A stretch of DNA of 64,000 nt from Rostratula benghalensis. Lineage: Eukaryota; Chordata; Aves; Charadriiformes; Rostratulidae. The number at the start of each line of letters is the position of its first letter. Positions within the stretch are counted from its first letter, which is position 1. Below are positions 48,341-60,809 of the stretch, in pieces. The notes under the pieces were generated by a model, which saw nothing but the letters and a program-made list of their open reading frames with translations, made no database searches and was not told where the DNA came from. The position numbers and the translations under genes are program-made. The stretch spans positions 1,419,381-1,483,380 of the forward strand of contig VXAI01000177.1 in assembly GCA_013399305.1 (NCBI GenBank), given 5' to 3'.

Positions 48341-48560
48341 TGCATAGTCATTAAGGGCTTGTGTCCGTTTCTATTCTGGAAGCACTTCTCATGACAATAA
48401 GCCCCTTTGGCCACTGCTTGGACTGTGCTATTAGCACCTCTGCAGAAAATTCTATTAGAGCCTAGTCCTGGTCCCAATTAATTCAATAGACACTTTCTGA
48501 TTGACTTGAATTGGAGCAATAGGCTTTTTATAGTCCCAGGCTGTGCAGTAGGCTAACGCA
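48341..48560. promoter_or_regulatory. Candidate conserved element or ancient repeat
   Basis: Contains GGTTGCATAGTCATTAAGGG, ATGACAATAAGCCCCTTTGG, and an AATTCAA / TTGAATT inverted pair (about 48480-48518) around a TGATTGACTT core. The last part (GATTGACTTGAATTGGAGC) also resembles an ancient amniote repeat end. It may be an exapted repeat or simply a repeat. No coding signal. Confidence 0.25.
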
Positions 48561-49358
48561 GAATAAAATCCTGCTTTCTTTAAAAAGAGAAAAAATGTGG
48601 GCTGCGGGGAAAGGGCATGGAAAAAAATATATATACGTGTGTGGCGAAAAGGGTTGGTAATTTATTATAGATATGCCACGTATCCCTGCAATGCCAAAAA
48701 CAAAAGGACAATAATAATATTAACAATGTGTGGGTAAAGTTATTGCTTCTGAAATCACATTTTTTGTACTTTTTTTAAATATTCTTTCCTAGGATCTTGG
48801 ACAAACTTTCTTGGGATCTAGGAAGAAGGGAAACATATGTAGTAAGAGTATTAAAAAACATCAGGAAAAAAAATATGATGTTGTGGGGATGATGACATTG
48901 CATTACACTGAAATCAGAAAAGGTAAAAAATTCTACAACTTTCCAGACTTAAAAGAAGTTAAAAGAGATCAACCAGTGTTGGCTGAATAGGCTAAATACA
49001 TAGGGTATTACCATTGAAAGAAATTCCCTTGGTGACTGAAGTTGTAGGTGAGCTAAATCCGTGACCTTTGAGAGGCTCCTGGCACAGTTTGACTTCCCTC
49101 AGGCTGACTCACTCCAGGTTAGTACATTTCACTGACCTGTCCCAGTCGCTCCATAAACTGCAAGAATAAAATCATTCACATCAGTGAGACCACACATTCC
49201 CACAGCTATGCTCACTCTTACATTGCATATTTCAATATGTAAAATTTAGCTGAATGCCTTTATAATCTCAGAAAAGAAAGACCAATACAATAGCAAATGC
49301 TGTTATAAGTTTTTTATCTTTGCATTTTGTGAGATTACCTAAAAATAAACTCTTCAGG
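48561..49358. other. Unique AT-rich non-coding DNA
   Basis: No supported feature. Confidence 0.5.
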
Positions 49359-49424
49359 TTCAGAAGTCTAATAATGCTGGTACTGAAAACAGTCAGATTC
49401 AGAAGTCTAATAATGCTGGTACTG
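49359..49424. repeat. 39-bp-period tandem duplication
   Basis: A 27-base block (starting TTCAGAAGTCTAATAATGCT) at 49359-49385 is repeated without mismatch at 49398-49424. The spacer is partly similar as well, so the duplicated unit is about 39 bases. Confidence 0.9.
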
Positions 49425-52400
49425 CAAACTGTACAAAATATTTATATTCATTGGTCTACTTTTTATCAAAATTATATTTAATGTCTAAGAATTTATAAGG
49501 AATTTCAATAGCAATATGTAGGGGGAAAAAAAAATTGAAAAGTCATTTTTCATTAGATCAAAGAAATATATTCCAAGCAAGCAGTTACCACATTAAATAT
49601 TTATAATATAGATCACATCTACAAAAGACTGGCCCTCTCTCTGTCTTCTTGTTATCACTGACTCCTGTAATATACTATCAAGAGCTTATTAACTGTATTT
49701 TTGGAGTTATCTGCTGAACGTCACCACTGCTGAGGCACACAGGAATCTCAAACTTATCCTGATACAGCTTTCATACCACCTAGTCTATGGTTTTAAAAAG
49801 TCCTTATCCTGATAAGAGGAAGAGCAGACCTCTGGGACACTGAGGTCAGAGATTTCCCACATGAATACAGAAATCCAGCCCAGACAGTTATTGCAGCAAC
49901 AGGGCAGAAGCATCCTGTAATTACAATCTTTCTTCCAGTGCTCAAAGGTCTTTTGGATAAGAATATTCAGAATAACAGGTGACAACATTTAGCTGTAACT
50001 GGAAGCTATAAAAACTTCACGTTTTCTGGAAGCATCCATTAAGGATTACTGGATCTGACTGGTTTATATCACCAAAAGTTTTAGTTCCTAAAGTGCAGAA
50101 AATGTATTTGAGTAAATTTTGAAAAATGAAAAATGAAGAATATGCTTGTATTAGTAGAGTTTTGGGCTGTTTTACCATATTTGCGTAATACAGGTTTCCT
50201 TTTTAATTTTGCTGCTAACAGTGAAGGCAGCCTCTTTCTCTTTCCCCAAGAAAATTTAAAATGTATTAGCTAACCTTACATGAAAGCCTCAATATAAATA
50301 TAAACTTAAACTTAACTTTCTTTCTCCTCCCTGAATTCATGTTTTCAGGACATTTTAATTCCATATTTCTTTGTCAAATCCATTCACACTGCAATAGGCA
50401 TCATCAGTTTGCTTGTATTTTTTTTTCTCAGTTCTGCACAATGTTAACATCAGAGAAGAATTCACTCCAGCATTTGGCAAATATTTCCATCTTTGATATT
50501 GAAGAGAAATTCCCCTGTGAATCACAGAATTATTTTCCACTCTGATAAGTATGAAGGTAAATAAGCATAAGAGTAAACAAGTTTTAAAGTGTTTGTATTC
50601 GGTGCTGCTGAGGGGATTTCACATCAGCTCAAAACACATTAAGAGATTTATCATTCACACCTTTTGGTCAGAAGCTGCTGTTGGGGTTCACACCCACTTT
50701 TGAAGTTTACTAAACTTTCAAATCTTCCCACTGAATCTTTATGGAAGTGTTTTGATCTCGTATGTGGCTTGAAGAAGAGCTTTTTATCCCAACTATAACT
50801 TAAAATTGAAACAGTCATCATTATATAAAGCAACAAGGGTTTTAAAGATGCTAAGCAATGCAAGAGGCATAGCAGGAGAAAGACTATAAAAAAAACTATT
50901 GGGAGGGCAGGGTGAGCACTATCTTTGTCTCCAGCAAGTCAGCCAGCCCTGGCTTTTGAGCAATCTTCCACAAAAGTGGTGTTTTTCAGACTTCAGTGAC
51001 CTGAATGGGACAGAGACCACTATGGTAGTCAAAACTGTATATTTTGGACAAAATCTGACTGCAATGCAATAGGGCTGAGTAATCAGACTGCTCACACTAG
51101 TGACCGGCATGCATCATCACAGAGAAGGAGAGGACCCAGGGTTTTTTGCTTGTTCCCGTCCTGGCTACCAGTGAGAAGCCAGAGAGAAAGCTAAATTTAA
51201 GTTTTCCCAAGGTTCTGCTCACTCCAGCAGGAACTTGTCTCTCTCTCCTTTTCTTTGCTGTCTGCAAAGGTATCTCTGGTTGTTGGATTTCACAACAGGG
51301 ATGGAATTATGCATGCAAAACTGTGAACACTTATTGCAATTATTTGGGGAAGTGCAAGAGAAATATTCTTTTAATAACCAAGAGGAAGTTATCGCAGTCA
51401 AAGCAGACTCTGAAATCAATCACAGGCATCTTTAACATAGTCAGTTGATGGATCACTACAAACTCTTTTTCAGGCCCTTACACAAATTTTCAGCATTTAC
51501 TTTCATGTTTTTCAGCCTGCAACCTTTCCATAGAGAAGGTCTGCACAATGATAATTTATGCTGCTGCTGCTCAGGAATAGCCAAGGAATTTTATTTAAAC
51601 TGTGTATTGCTGACGTCCTCTCACACCCAAGCCTTTATTCTGCCAGCCTTATACTTTATTTGAAGCTTAGCAGCAGTATGTGTTTCAAGCTATGATACAT
51701 CTTGGAAGCTTCTTTATCCTGCAGAATCTGAAAAATACACAGGACAGCCAGGGGTTTTCATTTTTTTCTGTATTGTCAAAGTGATTGTGCAGATACAAAT
51801 GTCCAGCTGGTCCTAGGCATTTGGAGGGATGGAGAGCAACAGGAGGTTCTTGCACCTCCTGGGTATGTACTAAGTCCAGCCATATAATGACTGTTCATTG
51901 AGTAGCTGGTAAATTGCTTCTCCTGCACCTTGCATTCAACACCTGTAGTGTAAGCCTCAAACTATTTCATCTTTCTGCAGTCCTATGAAATCACTGCTCT
52001 TTGTAAACTTCTCTGAGACTCTTGAATGGAAGATGCTATAGAAGAGTGGCATAGAAGTTAGAGGAGAGTTCTCTGGATCAAAGTTTTACTTCACTTGACT
52101 ACATTACAGCAACAGTGAATTTATCTTCCTCACAGGAAAATATTTAAATATTTTCCACAGAAGAATGCATTGATGTGTGTGAATACTCAAAAGAGAGGAA
52201 TTCCCTTTCAACTATATACGTGTGTTTATGAGTTAGCTTTCCTTTAATGTTAGTATTAAAGTCTTTGAAGAAAGAGTGCCTACAGACAGTCTGCATAGTT
52301 TGAAAAGCAGTGGCAAGGGACTCCGTGATTTCTGAAGACAAGTGAATGTAGTCAGGAGGAGAGATGAGCAAGGGAAGGATTTGATTAAGGATGCGCGCAT

Positions 52401-54074
52401 CAAACAGTTCATCATTATGATTATATTAGTAGGAGTAATGTGCTTCAGCCTGTCAGCTATATTTAAAAGTAGCAAAACACAATGTTCATTCTCAAGCCAC
52501 ACACACCCTTTCTCCCTGAGCTGGAGGGTATTAAAGCTCACAAAGCAGCAGTTTCACAAAGAGGAGCAGGCAACAGCAACAGGGAAATGAAGAGCATCTG
52601 GCTAAAACGTAATTGCAAACTTAAGTAGTTTCCAGTCTATTATGCTTATGCACTGAGCAGAGATAGTGCTGTGTTAGTGGTAGAAGGCTGGTCTGTTTTC
52701 CATTTCACCAGGAAACAGAAAGATGAAAGATGGCATGGAGCCAGGGCAGCAAGCAGCTCAGCAGACCTTACCCTCCCACCTCTAACTAACAAAAAGTACC
52801 ACTCAGGGCTAGGAGAAGAGCTGGTGGGGACAGAGTCTTTGGCATCTCTTTGTGAGTCAGATCTATAAGTAAAATTAGGTTGTGTGTGAAGTGGATTTGG
52901 TATGCTAGTCAGACCTCTCTCACTGAGAGGTGAAGAAGAACACAACCACAGCAGTGTAAATTCTCCCACCTTTGAATCCTTTGCCTTCCCTGGCCTTGTA
53001 GACCAAATCAAGACAAGTGATGCTGACTTATTTTAGCACTGTCAAGCTAGCTTACATGAGCCAGCACTGCAAACAGGATGGCTTGAGGGAAGACATGGGG
53101 TGTTGCTGGGTCAGACAGCTTCTTGTTTCTTGTGAAATTGCATCTCCAGCACTTTGTACCAAGCAGACCACACCTCATATATATAAAATATATTCCTTAG
53201 ATCACCTCGTCAGTGCTTTCCTCCCTGTGCTGGCCATTTCTGAGCAGAAAAGCAAGGGTGGCACAAAGGAGTAAGTGTTTAAGTGTGAGGAGTCCCACAT
53301 TTCCCCTGCTGCTTTCATGGGTAAGTTCTCCAACTAATGGAGATGTTTGCAAATAGCTTTTTAAATGGCATTTTTCCTGAAGCAAAGGAAGAAAGATCAC
53401 AGTACTTTTCTAACACTGGAAAGTATCCTGGATCTTATGTGGAACAATAGGAGTGGATGGTGACCTGTAGCATTCACCAGGATTGGTAGCCTCTCAGCGA
53501 CATCATGACAGCAGGCAGCCAGCTTCTCTAGCAAAGCTGTCTGGACAGCAAATGGGTACTTTGGTGGCCCTCAGTGAGGCATCTCCAATCACTGATAATT
53601 TACACACTTGTCTGGTGGCACTGGTTATAACACAGGTGGGTGATGGAATGAACTTTGTACGGTGGGCTTCTCCTGGATCCTGTCCTTTACTCATGTGCTT
53701 TTAATGCTCTGCCCCCAGAACATCATATCTGTTAGACAGGGGGACTTCAGGGAAGCAGCGAGAATCTTCATTCTGCCCTGAGCAGAGTCAAGTCTTTTTT
53801 AAATGGTGGGTTACTTGTGTGAGTCAGCTCAAGTTTGAATTCAGGCTTACCTTCCCTTTTACAGACTCTTAAGGCAATGACCTCAAAACATTGCAGAGCC
53901 TACAGGAGCAGGAAGCACAATAACAAGTAGAGACTTCAATTACTGCCAGCCTGACTGAATCATGTCAGACCACAATAAAAGGTCTACAGTTCTAGACATC
54001 CTAAATGACTGGGTTTAGAGGAAACACACCAGTGGAACAGAATCTCTTCATCCAGGGTTGCATTCAGGAGTTCA
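49425..54074. other. Unique non-coding DNA
   Basis: About 4.6 kb with no recognised gene. Near 53930-54010 a faint plus-strand SRDFNYCQPD peptide recalls the GDFN block of LINE endonucleases but is too short to call. A block at about 52370-52630 with several homeodomain-like AT motifs could be regulatory, on texture alone. Confidence 0.45.
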
Positions 54075-54255
54075 AGGTGTAATTCTGAAAAACAGATCCA
54101 AGAAGGGGTGCCAAGAGATTATCTAGTCCATGTTTTTGTCTCAAGAGAGGATCAGCTATATTCACACTATGAACAGGGGGTTTTCCAACCTGCTTTCAAA
54201 CACCTTAAGAGTGAAGACTCCCAAAACCTTCTCATATAATCTCAAGGAAAACAGC
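54075..54255 (-). mobile_element. Ancient L3/CR1-like 3'-end fossil
   Basis: AGAGATTATCTAGTCCATGT, GAGGATCAGCTATATTCACA, TTTTCCAACCTGCTTTCAAA and CACCTTAAGAGTGAAGACTC follow the reverse-complemented 3' end of reptile-type CR1/L3 (order: ATCTAGTCCA, AGGATCAACTATA, TCTAACCTG.TCTTAAAAACC, GATGGAGATTCC). Diverged, no tail motif preserved. Confidence 0.6.
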
Positions 54256-54264
54256 TGCAGTATT

Positions 54265-54640
54265 TGTAAAGCCTGTGCAGGAGCATCTATTCTCAGGACC
54301 TGTGTAGGGATCCATTTTGGAGCAGTCTGCGCCTGAAGGATTATACCCTATGGAAAGAACCCATGTGGAAGCAACTCCTGAAGAACTGCAGCCCATGGAG
54401 AGGAACTATGATGGAGCAGTTCATGAAGGACTGTACTCTGTGGGAGGGACTCCACATTGGAGCAGGGGAAAAGGATGAGGAGGAAGGAGAGAGAGAGAGA
54501 GAGGAATTGATATGTACTGACTACAACCCCAGTTCCCTGTCCCCTTGTGCCACTTGGCTGGGAAGAGATAGGAGAGAAATTGAGCCTGTGAGGGAGGCAG
54601 GGGTAGAAGAGAAAAACCATCCTCATGATGTTCCTGTTTT
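54265..54640 (+). mobile_element. Partial avian ERVL-like LTR
   Basis: Sequence of a type common in bird genomes, with repeated TGGAGCAG..GAAGGACTG...CCCTGTGGGAGGGAC modules. These are followed by a purine block (GGGGAAAAGGATGAGGAGGA), ACTGACTACAACCCCAGTTC, and a region leading to GAGGGAGGCAGGGG. The part after about 54640, where R/U5 with a polyadenylation signal would be expected, is missing and replaced by a pyrimidine tract. No internal retroviral genes are nearby. Confidence 0.65.
54319..54458 (+). repeat. Three 46-48-bp tandem units inside LTR
   Basis: Units 54319-54366, 54367-54412 and 54413-54458 each begin GGAGCAG or GGAAGCA and contain CTGAAG/GAAGGA, a CCCATGGA or CTCTGTGG segment, and end ACCCATGT/CTATGAT/CCACATT. 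A fourth unit starts at 54459 but breaks off. Such internal modules belong to this LTR type and vary in number between copies. Confidence 0.75.
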
Positions 54641-54645
54641 GTCCT

Positions 54646-54890
54646 ATTCTTCCTCATCTTAATCCTGTTTGTTCTCTTCCTCCTTCTTCTATTTTTCATT
54701 CTCCTCCTCCTCCTATTCCTCTACCTCTTCCTCTTCTTATTGTTCCTTCTCTTAATTCTGTTTTCCCACCTCCTTTTTTTCCTTCTATTTCTCCTCATGT
54801 TCCTCCTTATCTTCATCTTTCTTGTCCTCCCCTCCTCATGTTAATCATTGTCCTCTTCCTCTGTTTTCTTCTCCTTTTCCTCTTCCTGTG
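54646..54890. repeat. Long polypyrimidine tract
   Basis: About 245 bases, mostly C and T on the plus strand, in TTCCTCC-type units with few purines. The long open frames here come from composition. Such tracts can adopt triplex structures; here it immediately follows the truncated LTR. Confidence 0.9.
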
Positions 54891-56500
54891 TTCAAGTGGT
54901 GCATCATTGATGTGGAACAAAGCAGGTAAATTTGTAATGCAGTTGTGACTTCTCGTGTGGTGGTTTCTGTTTTTACATGTGGCTTGGTTCACCTGTGCTC
55001 AGTCTGAGTCGCTCTGCAGTTCATAGGTTTTTTTCCTCCAAAGAGGTGTTGACTAGAATTTCCCTATTATTTCCTGGTGGTAAAGTTTGGTGGTCTGAAT
55101 TTGTTCCTATTCTGTGCCTTAAATTTCACATACTATTTTTATTTTTGAGATTATTTTAAATTCTAATCCGATTCTACAAATCTGTCATCTCTCACAGCTT
55201 GATGTCACGTATGAATTTAATACTCTCTAATTTTCCTTCATTAAGGAAAATATTAAATAACGCTAAGAAATAATTAACAGGCCTTTTGAGAAAGAAGCTC
55301 ATGTATCACAGTTCTACTAGACTTCCCAGAGGAAATCCACAAATATGCAAATGTTGGGGTGTTGATTTCAGATAACAAGGTAACAAAACCCCTTGATTGC
55401 AAATCCCCCCCCAAAACACTAAGAAGAAGAAGGAAAGGAAGATCATCTTATGCACGATCACAACATAGAAGCTAGGAAACCACATGTGGGAAAACAGGTA
55501 TTTTTTCAGAAGAAAGGGAGGCCAGGAATTGAACAAAGGTCTGTGCCACGCTTTTGCCATTTAACATATACTTATAAAAGAGGAAATGGAAAAGAAATTT
55601 GAATAGTGACATCTACTGATAATAAAATTTCTTCAGAGGGATCAGAGGAGAAAGGTAGGTGAAATTCTGCTTTGATAAATGCAAAGTATTACGTATAGGA
55701 AGAGGGGAGACTCTTAATGATATACATATGCAGTTATAGGCTTTAACTTAGCCATTATCTCTCAGGAAGAAACCCAGAGACATTTAGGACAGTTCTATGC
55801 AAACACAAGGTCAATACTTAGCAGCAGACAAAAACGCAAATAGAACATTAAGTATCAGGGGAGAAATCAAGACCAGAGCAGAAAATACCATTCTGCTACC
55901 ATATAGATCTTTTGTGCAGCTTCATCTAACCTCAAAATCTAGCCTGATGCAATCTCAAAAATATCAGAGATCTTCATTTCAGAGGGCTACTGCAGAACTT
56001 GAACTCATTGATGAGTGTCATGGCTGAACAGCGGAATGGCTCCTGGTGGTGGGATAGATAAATAGATTAGGATTCCTTGAGCCTAGAAGACAAAGAACTG
56101 AGGAGTAAAAAGGTACACAAATGACAGAAAAAAAGATGAACAGGTAATTAACAGTTTTGATGAGCATATAACAAGTAATATCTGTAGAAAAAGAAAAGGA
56201 AATCCTTTTCTCCAGAGCACAAATAAGGTGCAGGCTGCTAAGGTCATAGACTGTCATGACTGTAAAAACAGGGAAATATCAACAAAAAAAACCCCAAAGC
56301 ACAGTGTTTTTTCCCTCATTGTTCACACTGCAACATCTGATCACATGTCAACATGAATTATTTACTTGAAAGCTGCCCATTACCCAAACATTAATATAAC
56401 TCAAATTCTGAAGCACAGCACTGCTTGCAAGTAAAGAAAAAGAAGTTGTGGGAGTTTTTTTGTATCAGTCTCATAACTTAGTTGAGGTTCCAGAAGGCAA
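54891..56500. other. Unique non-coding DNA
   Basis: No supported gene or repeat. Confidence 0.5.
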
Positions 56501-56539
56501 CTCTCTTTTTTGTGCAGGGCTCCAGGAAAGTCTCTTTTC

Positions 56540-57185
56540 TTCCTTTTGTAAGAGTAAATAGAGCTCCACCTCTCACTGCTGTGTCTGTTCTCCATTGCAA
56601 ATCAGCAGTGAGCATCAGCACAAGAATGTTATCAATCATGTTTCGTCTTCCTCTGGATGGCTGGAATCAGTGCCTTGCCTTCTACAATTTAGCTGTCACT
56701 TTATTTTTGCTAATATTGCAGTTCACATGAGGGAAAATATGAAAAAAATAAAGGTATGATTGTGATCAGAAGAGAAAGAGCTGTGACAACCAGAATGACC
56801 AGTGCTTTGCATTTGGGGCTAACATTTACTATTTTACAGACCCACTCTCCCAACTTTAGTGTGATGTTACAGCAGTTGCGAGGTGAGATGTGCCCGATTA
56901 ACACTATTATCTGATTTTCCTATCAGTAACAGATCCAGTCTCTTTCAAGGCCCTGCTTAGAGTAAGGAATGCATTAAAATGAACACTATTTCTTTTATTT
57001 ACACTTATGAGAAAGATAGCAATGGAAAAAAGATATCTTCCTTTTATTTGTCACTATTGTGCATCAAGAGGTTCTTCAGCTGATGAAAGAAAAAAACCTA
57101 TGATGTTAGTTGACCTAATTAGACGTGAGAAAGACATTAAACAGAATTTCAGTGAGCCACTCCTCCTTGCCTTTCACTCGTCACA
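56540..57185. promoter_or_regulatory. Candidate regulatory region
   Basis: Two blocks stand out by motif content rather than coding potential. One is 56600-56830, with TTATCAATCATG, CTTTATTTTTGCTAATATTG and GTGCTTTGCATTTGGGG (octamer-like). The other is 57040-57180, with CACTATTGTGCATC (SOX-like plus half octamer) and GACCTAATTAGACG. Neither matches a repeat known to me. Confidence 0.18.
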
Positions 57186-59540
57186 TTAAAAGAAAAGCTC
57201 CTAGGAGCAGGAATGGAAAGTAGCGTGGAACCAGTTGTAACAGCTGTACACAGCTGTGCTTGGGGTGATTTCCCTCTTTGCCGAGTCACAAAGCATGGAG
57301 TAATACAGGGCTACTGCTTCTGGGGTGTTTGTGCCCTGTGCAATGAGAAAGGCACAGTCCACAGCAAGTATCTGCAGCACTCAGGTGTGGAGTTACTGGC
57401 AGTGCCCATTGCCTTCTAGTGTACTCAGGAGGAGCCCGTGGTTTCTAGAACATGTTGGAGTATTGCTCTCAGTCTGGAAGCACTGGTCTCAGTTGGGGCA
57501 GTTCAGTACACACGTTAACAGAAAGTTGTCAACCTAAGGTTTAAATCCACAAAACACAAACGCAGCTGAGGTGTTGTGATTACACTAAGTTGCCTGGAGA
57601 TGCTCAGGTCTTCAGCAAGATACTGCCAATAAACCCTTAGGTTGACTTACTTTTCCTGTGTACTTCCATTCTAGTCCCCCAGTCCTCTGTTTCTTTCATC
57701 CTGATTCGGTGTTACAGATTTCATCCTTAATTACATTCAACATCACGCTGCTTCAGCCAAAAGACACTATACTCTAGGTAAATCTCCAGTAACTCAGATC
57801 CACTTGAGGAGAAGCCAAAGCAGTTTTAGGCTCCACTGTGCAGACAAAGCGAGAAGAGCTGGTGGCTTGCAGAGACCATGTTCTGGGCAGACTGCAATCT
57901 TCAGAGAGCCCAGATCTCAATAATTGCCTTACACTGCCACCCCAGAAAACCAGGAAATTTTGAGGCAATCTGAGTTATCACATGGATTTTCAAGATCTTA
58001 GAGTTGTTGACCTTTAAACAGACAACAGTTCACCGTCTTAGCTGTAGCTGAGCTGGCACAGTGTTATAATTCTTTTAAAAATAGAGACTAGCTGAAGTGT
58101 ACTGAAGCTTGACCGGCTTCACAGTCAGATAACAGTAAAGCTTGCTGGATCATTAATCTTCCGGGTTTCACAAAGTCTGTTGCTGTCAGCTAGCTTGTGG
58201 TTTAAGGGCCTTAGTCCCAATAGCCCTCTGGTAAGAAAATTCACTTAGCTTCCTGGGAAAAGGGATGAATCCCAGGCCCCGCCATTGAGGGCTGTGGGTG
58301 AAAGAGAGGACTGCAAGAACATGAAGAGCACAAAGAGGTAGAGAGGGGGGCAAGGCAAAGAGATGGAAACTAATCTCAACAGGGAAAAACTGGACCGAAG
58401 AAGGTCTTCTCAGCAGCAGTGTGGAAGCCCTGATGGGAATACCTCCAGTATGCATGCAAAAGCAGAGACATAAGGGAGATGGACTGGCAGGACCAGACTT
58501 GCAAGTTGCACCTGGAGGATGCTCTGAGACCATCTGCTTGGAATGGGAGGGTTGCCCAGGACAATGGGAAACATGCCAAGACAAAAACACCTTCATTAGA
58601 CTTTGGATAGCTCTTTGCCCATTTTCACTGATGTTGGAACTGTGCTTCGGAGTAATGGAGGAGAGAAAAAGGACGAGGGGTAGGGGTGAGGTTATTAGAG
58701 TTTTTTATTAGATGTAAAATATTTCCATCACACTACAAGCCCCAACTCTTTGTACACAATATCTTTATAGACAGTTTGTAGGCAGAGACCATAAAACTGC
58801 TTTCTAGATGGGGCTGGTTTCCTGGTACCCCAATTACTTGCTTTCAGAGCTTTAAAAGACTTCAGTTGAATTTCCAATCTAACGTCATCAGCAGAAGCCA
58901 AGACCCTAATGTCCATTTTGGACACAGAAAAGTATCTCCAAGTTACAGTACAATGGCTCAGTTCAATGTATGTGTTTACTAGCACTGGATTCTTGCACAT
59001 GTGAGGAGTTACTGGCCCTAAATCCAATACAGACTGCCAGTGTAGGGTAAAATTGGATCACCTGCTGAAGAGTGTAAGCCACTGGCTATCTCAGGAACAG
59101 TGGAAGTAGTTCATCTCTTACTATACCAAGGAAAAACTACTGAGCACTACAGAAATATCTTCCCTTATGCTTTTATCCCGACTATATGCCGTCTCCCCAT
59201 ATGTCTCATCTCCTAACACCTTTTATGTGTCTTTTTAAGCTCAATATTTTAAAGTCTCCTACTTTTCTCTACCTTTTATTTGCTCGGGTAGTATTTTTTT
59301 ACCCATAGCAGTGTATTGTCTGTTAAAACATATGAAAGTGAATGTGGCATTCTGCTCTTGAGGGATAAAACCACAAGAATACTCAGTAAAACAACACCTA
59401 AACACACTTGCACACTTTAGTAAGAGAAAGCTGACAACTCTGAAGTTCAAATGAAAACAGACTGCATAACCTAATTACATTTTAAGTAGGAACATACCAG
59501 GCAGTAATATTCTCCACTGGAAATGTGATTTGCAAATTTA
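57186..59540. other. Unique non-coding DNA
   Basis: Somewhat less AT-rich than the left half of the window. Several medium open frames (for example 58186-58596 minus) lack protein character. An AATAAA on the minus strand (59272-59277) could end a minus-strand transcript. Confidence 0.45.
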
Positions 59541-59580
59541 TGTATGTGTATATATATATATATTTATACACATATGTGTA
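59541..59580. repeat. (TG)/(TA)n simple repeat
   Basis: TGTATGTGTA followed by (TA)n and TTTATACACATATGTGTA; mixed alternating purine-pyrimidine repeat. Confidence 0.85.
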
Positions 59581-60191
59581 TTTTGTATTTATGTTATATA
59601 GGTGTATGTAGCACATAGCTTGAAAAACAGTTCACTACAAATTTAAAATATATGCTTAAAAAGCATTTTTGGCTAGTCCACAGAAAATGAGCAGCATCTC
59701 TGTTGATGATGCTGTATGCCAGGCACAGCTCCTTTCTAAAGATTACAGTGTTTTCAACAACTTTGAGGACTTTTAACAACTATGAGAAAGATGTGGGTTT
59801 TGCTAGTTCCAAAAGTACTTTAAGAAACAGTATTTCAGCTTTCATGCTGATTTCACACTTTCAGCTGTGTGCTGACTTCTAGCTCACAGATACCAACTTT
59901 TGTTATCATTTAAGAAACAGAAAAGAAATAAAACTAATATACAGGAATTTAAAATTCAGAGTTAAGCCTGATTCTTTCGTAAAGTCTAAGTTTCATCTGT
60001 AAGCCTTTTGTTTGTAATAAGCAATGTTAATTCATAACCACGGTGCAGCCACAAACTTATTATGTGCTACGCCACATTATTTCTCGAGATTGCACTTAAG
60101 ATCTCATTGGCTTAGGTAACATCACCTGAAGATTTACGCAGTATTCCGTATACTTCACACAGAGAATACTGAAAAGAATACATGGCTGGTT

Positions 60192-60257
60192 TTAGTCCCG
60201 TAACACGAGTGTCCTTGTAGAGTCACACAGAGCAGCCCCGCCTCCATAGTTGGGATC
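60192..60257 (-). CDS. Candidate terminal exon, unknown gene
   Basis: I do not recognise this gene. On the minus strand a good acceptor (GCAATTTGTGTTTTCAG, preceded by CCTCCCTCC) is followed by 21 codons and TAA at 60192-60194. The frame reads DPNYGGGAALCDSTRTL, then VLRD. The region is richer in CpG and GC than the surroundings. The exon begins in phase 0, the phase in which the 33-base candidate exon about 470 bases upstream ends, and no good donor follows. Alternatives: non-coding terminal exon, or chance. Confidence 0.25.
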   Translation of the reverse strand, partial: DPNYGGGAALCDSTRTLVLRD

Positions 60258-60729
60258 CTGAAAACACAAATTGCAAGTGAATGGAGGGAGGAAGAGCAAA
60301 CAGAAGGAAGAAATGCTCAAATAAAACAACTTGAGAAGCAGCAGGCATACATCTGCTGTTGCTGCATTAAAGAATTTTGAAGGTCAAGCTAGCATAACAG
60401 CAAAATTTAAGCAAGCCAGCACCAGCAAAAGCTTAGAAGATGCAGACAGGAAAGACAGGAGGGAAATGACAAAGTTCCCAAGATAAGCAGAAAAGCCAGC
60501 TTTTGTACCCACAGAGCGCTGGCTGTAAGCAGCTCAAGGCACGTGGTCACTTCTGCTCCATGACAGGACGGTTTGACTCTCGCCCTTACACAGAAAAAGG
60601 GAATTTTGCTGTTGTAAGGGGCTCCTGGGTCCTTCTTCTCCCCAGTTCTTCAAGTGATGTTGCCTAAGCCATGGAACACATTTTAAGGGTGACCATTTGT
60701 GCTGCCTGGCAGCGAACAGTTGGACTCAC

Positions 60730-60762
60730 CTCAGCATCACAATCACCATTTTTAATGGCTAT
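60730..60762 (-). CDS. Candidate 33-nt micro-exon, unknown gene
   Basis: Bounded on the minus strand by a strong acceptor (GTTGCTGTTGTCCCCAG) and a near-consensus donor (GAG|GTGAGTCC). Length is a multiple of three and only one of the three phases is open, coding IAIKNGDCDAE. It would join in frame to the candidate terminal exon at 60257. Both splice sites fitting around so short a segment is suggestive, but micro-exon look-alikes do occur by chance. Confidence 0.25.
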
Positions 60763-60809
60763 CTGGGGACAACAGCAACACAGGCAGAGGAGAAATGGTC
60801 ACATAAGAG

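Noticed and set aside
53930..54010. SRDFNYCQPD peptide resembling a LINE endonuclease block
   Set aside because: Too short and diverged to call an element; noted only in the description of that stretch.
54363..54948. Open frames over the LTR modules and pyrimidine tract
   Set aside because: Explained by LTR tandem units and low-complexity pyrimidines.
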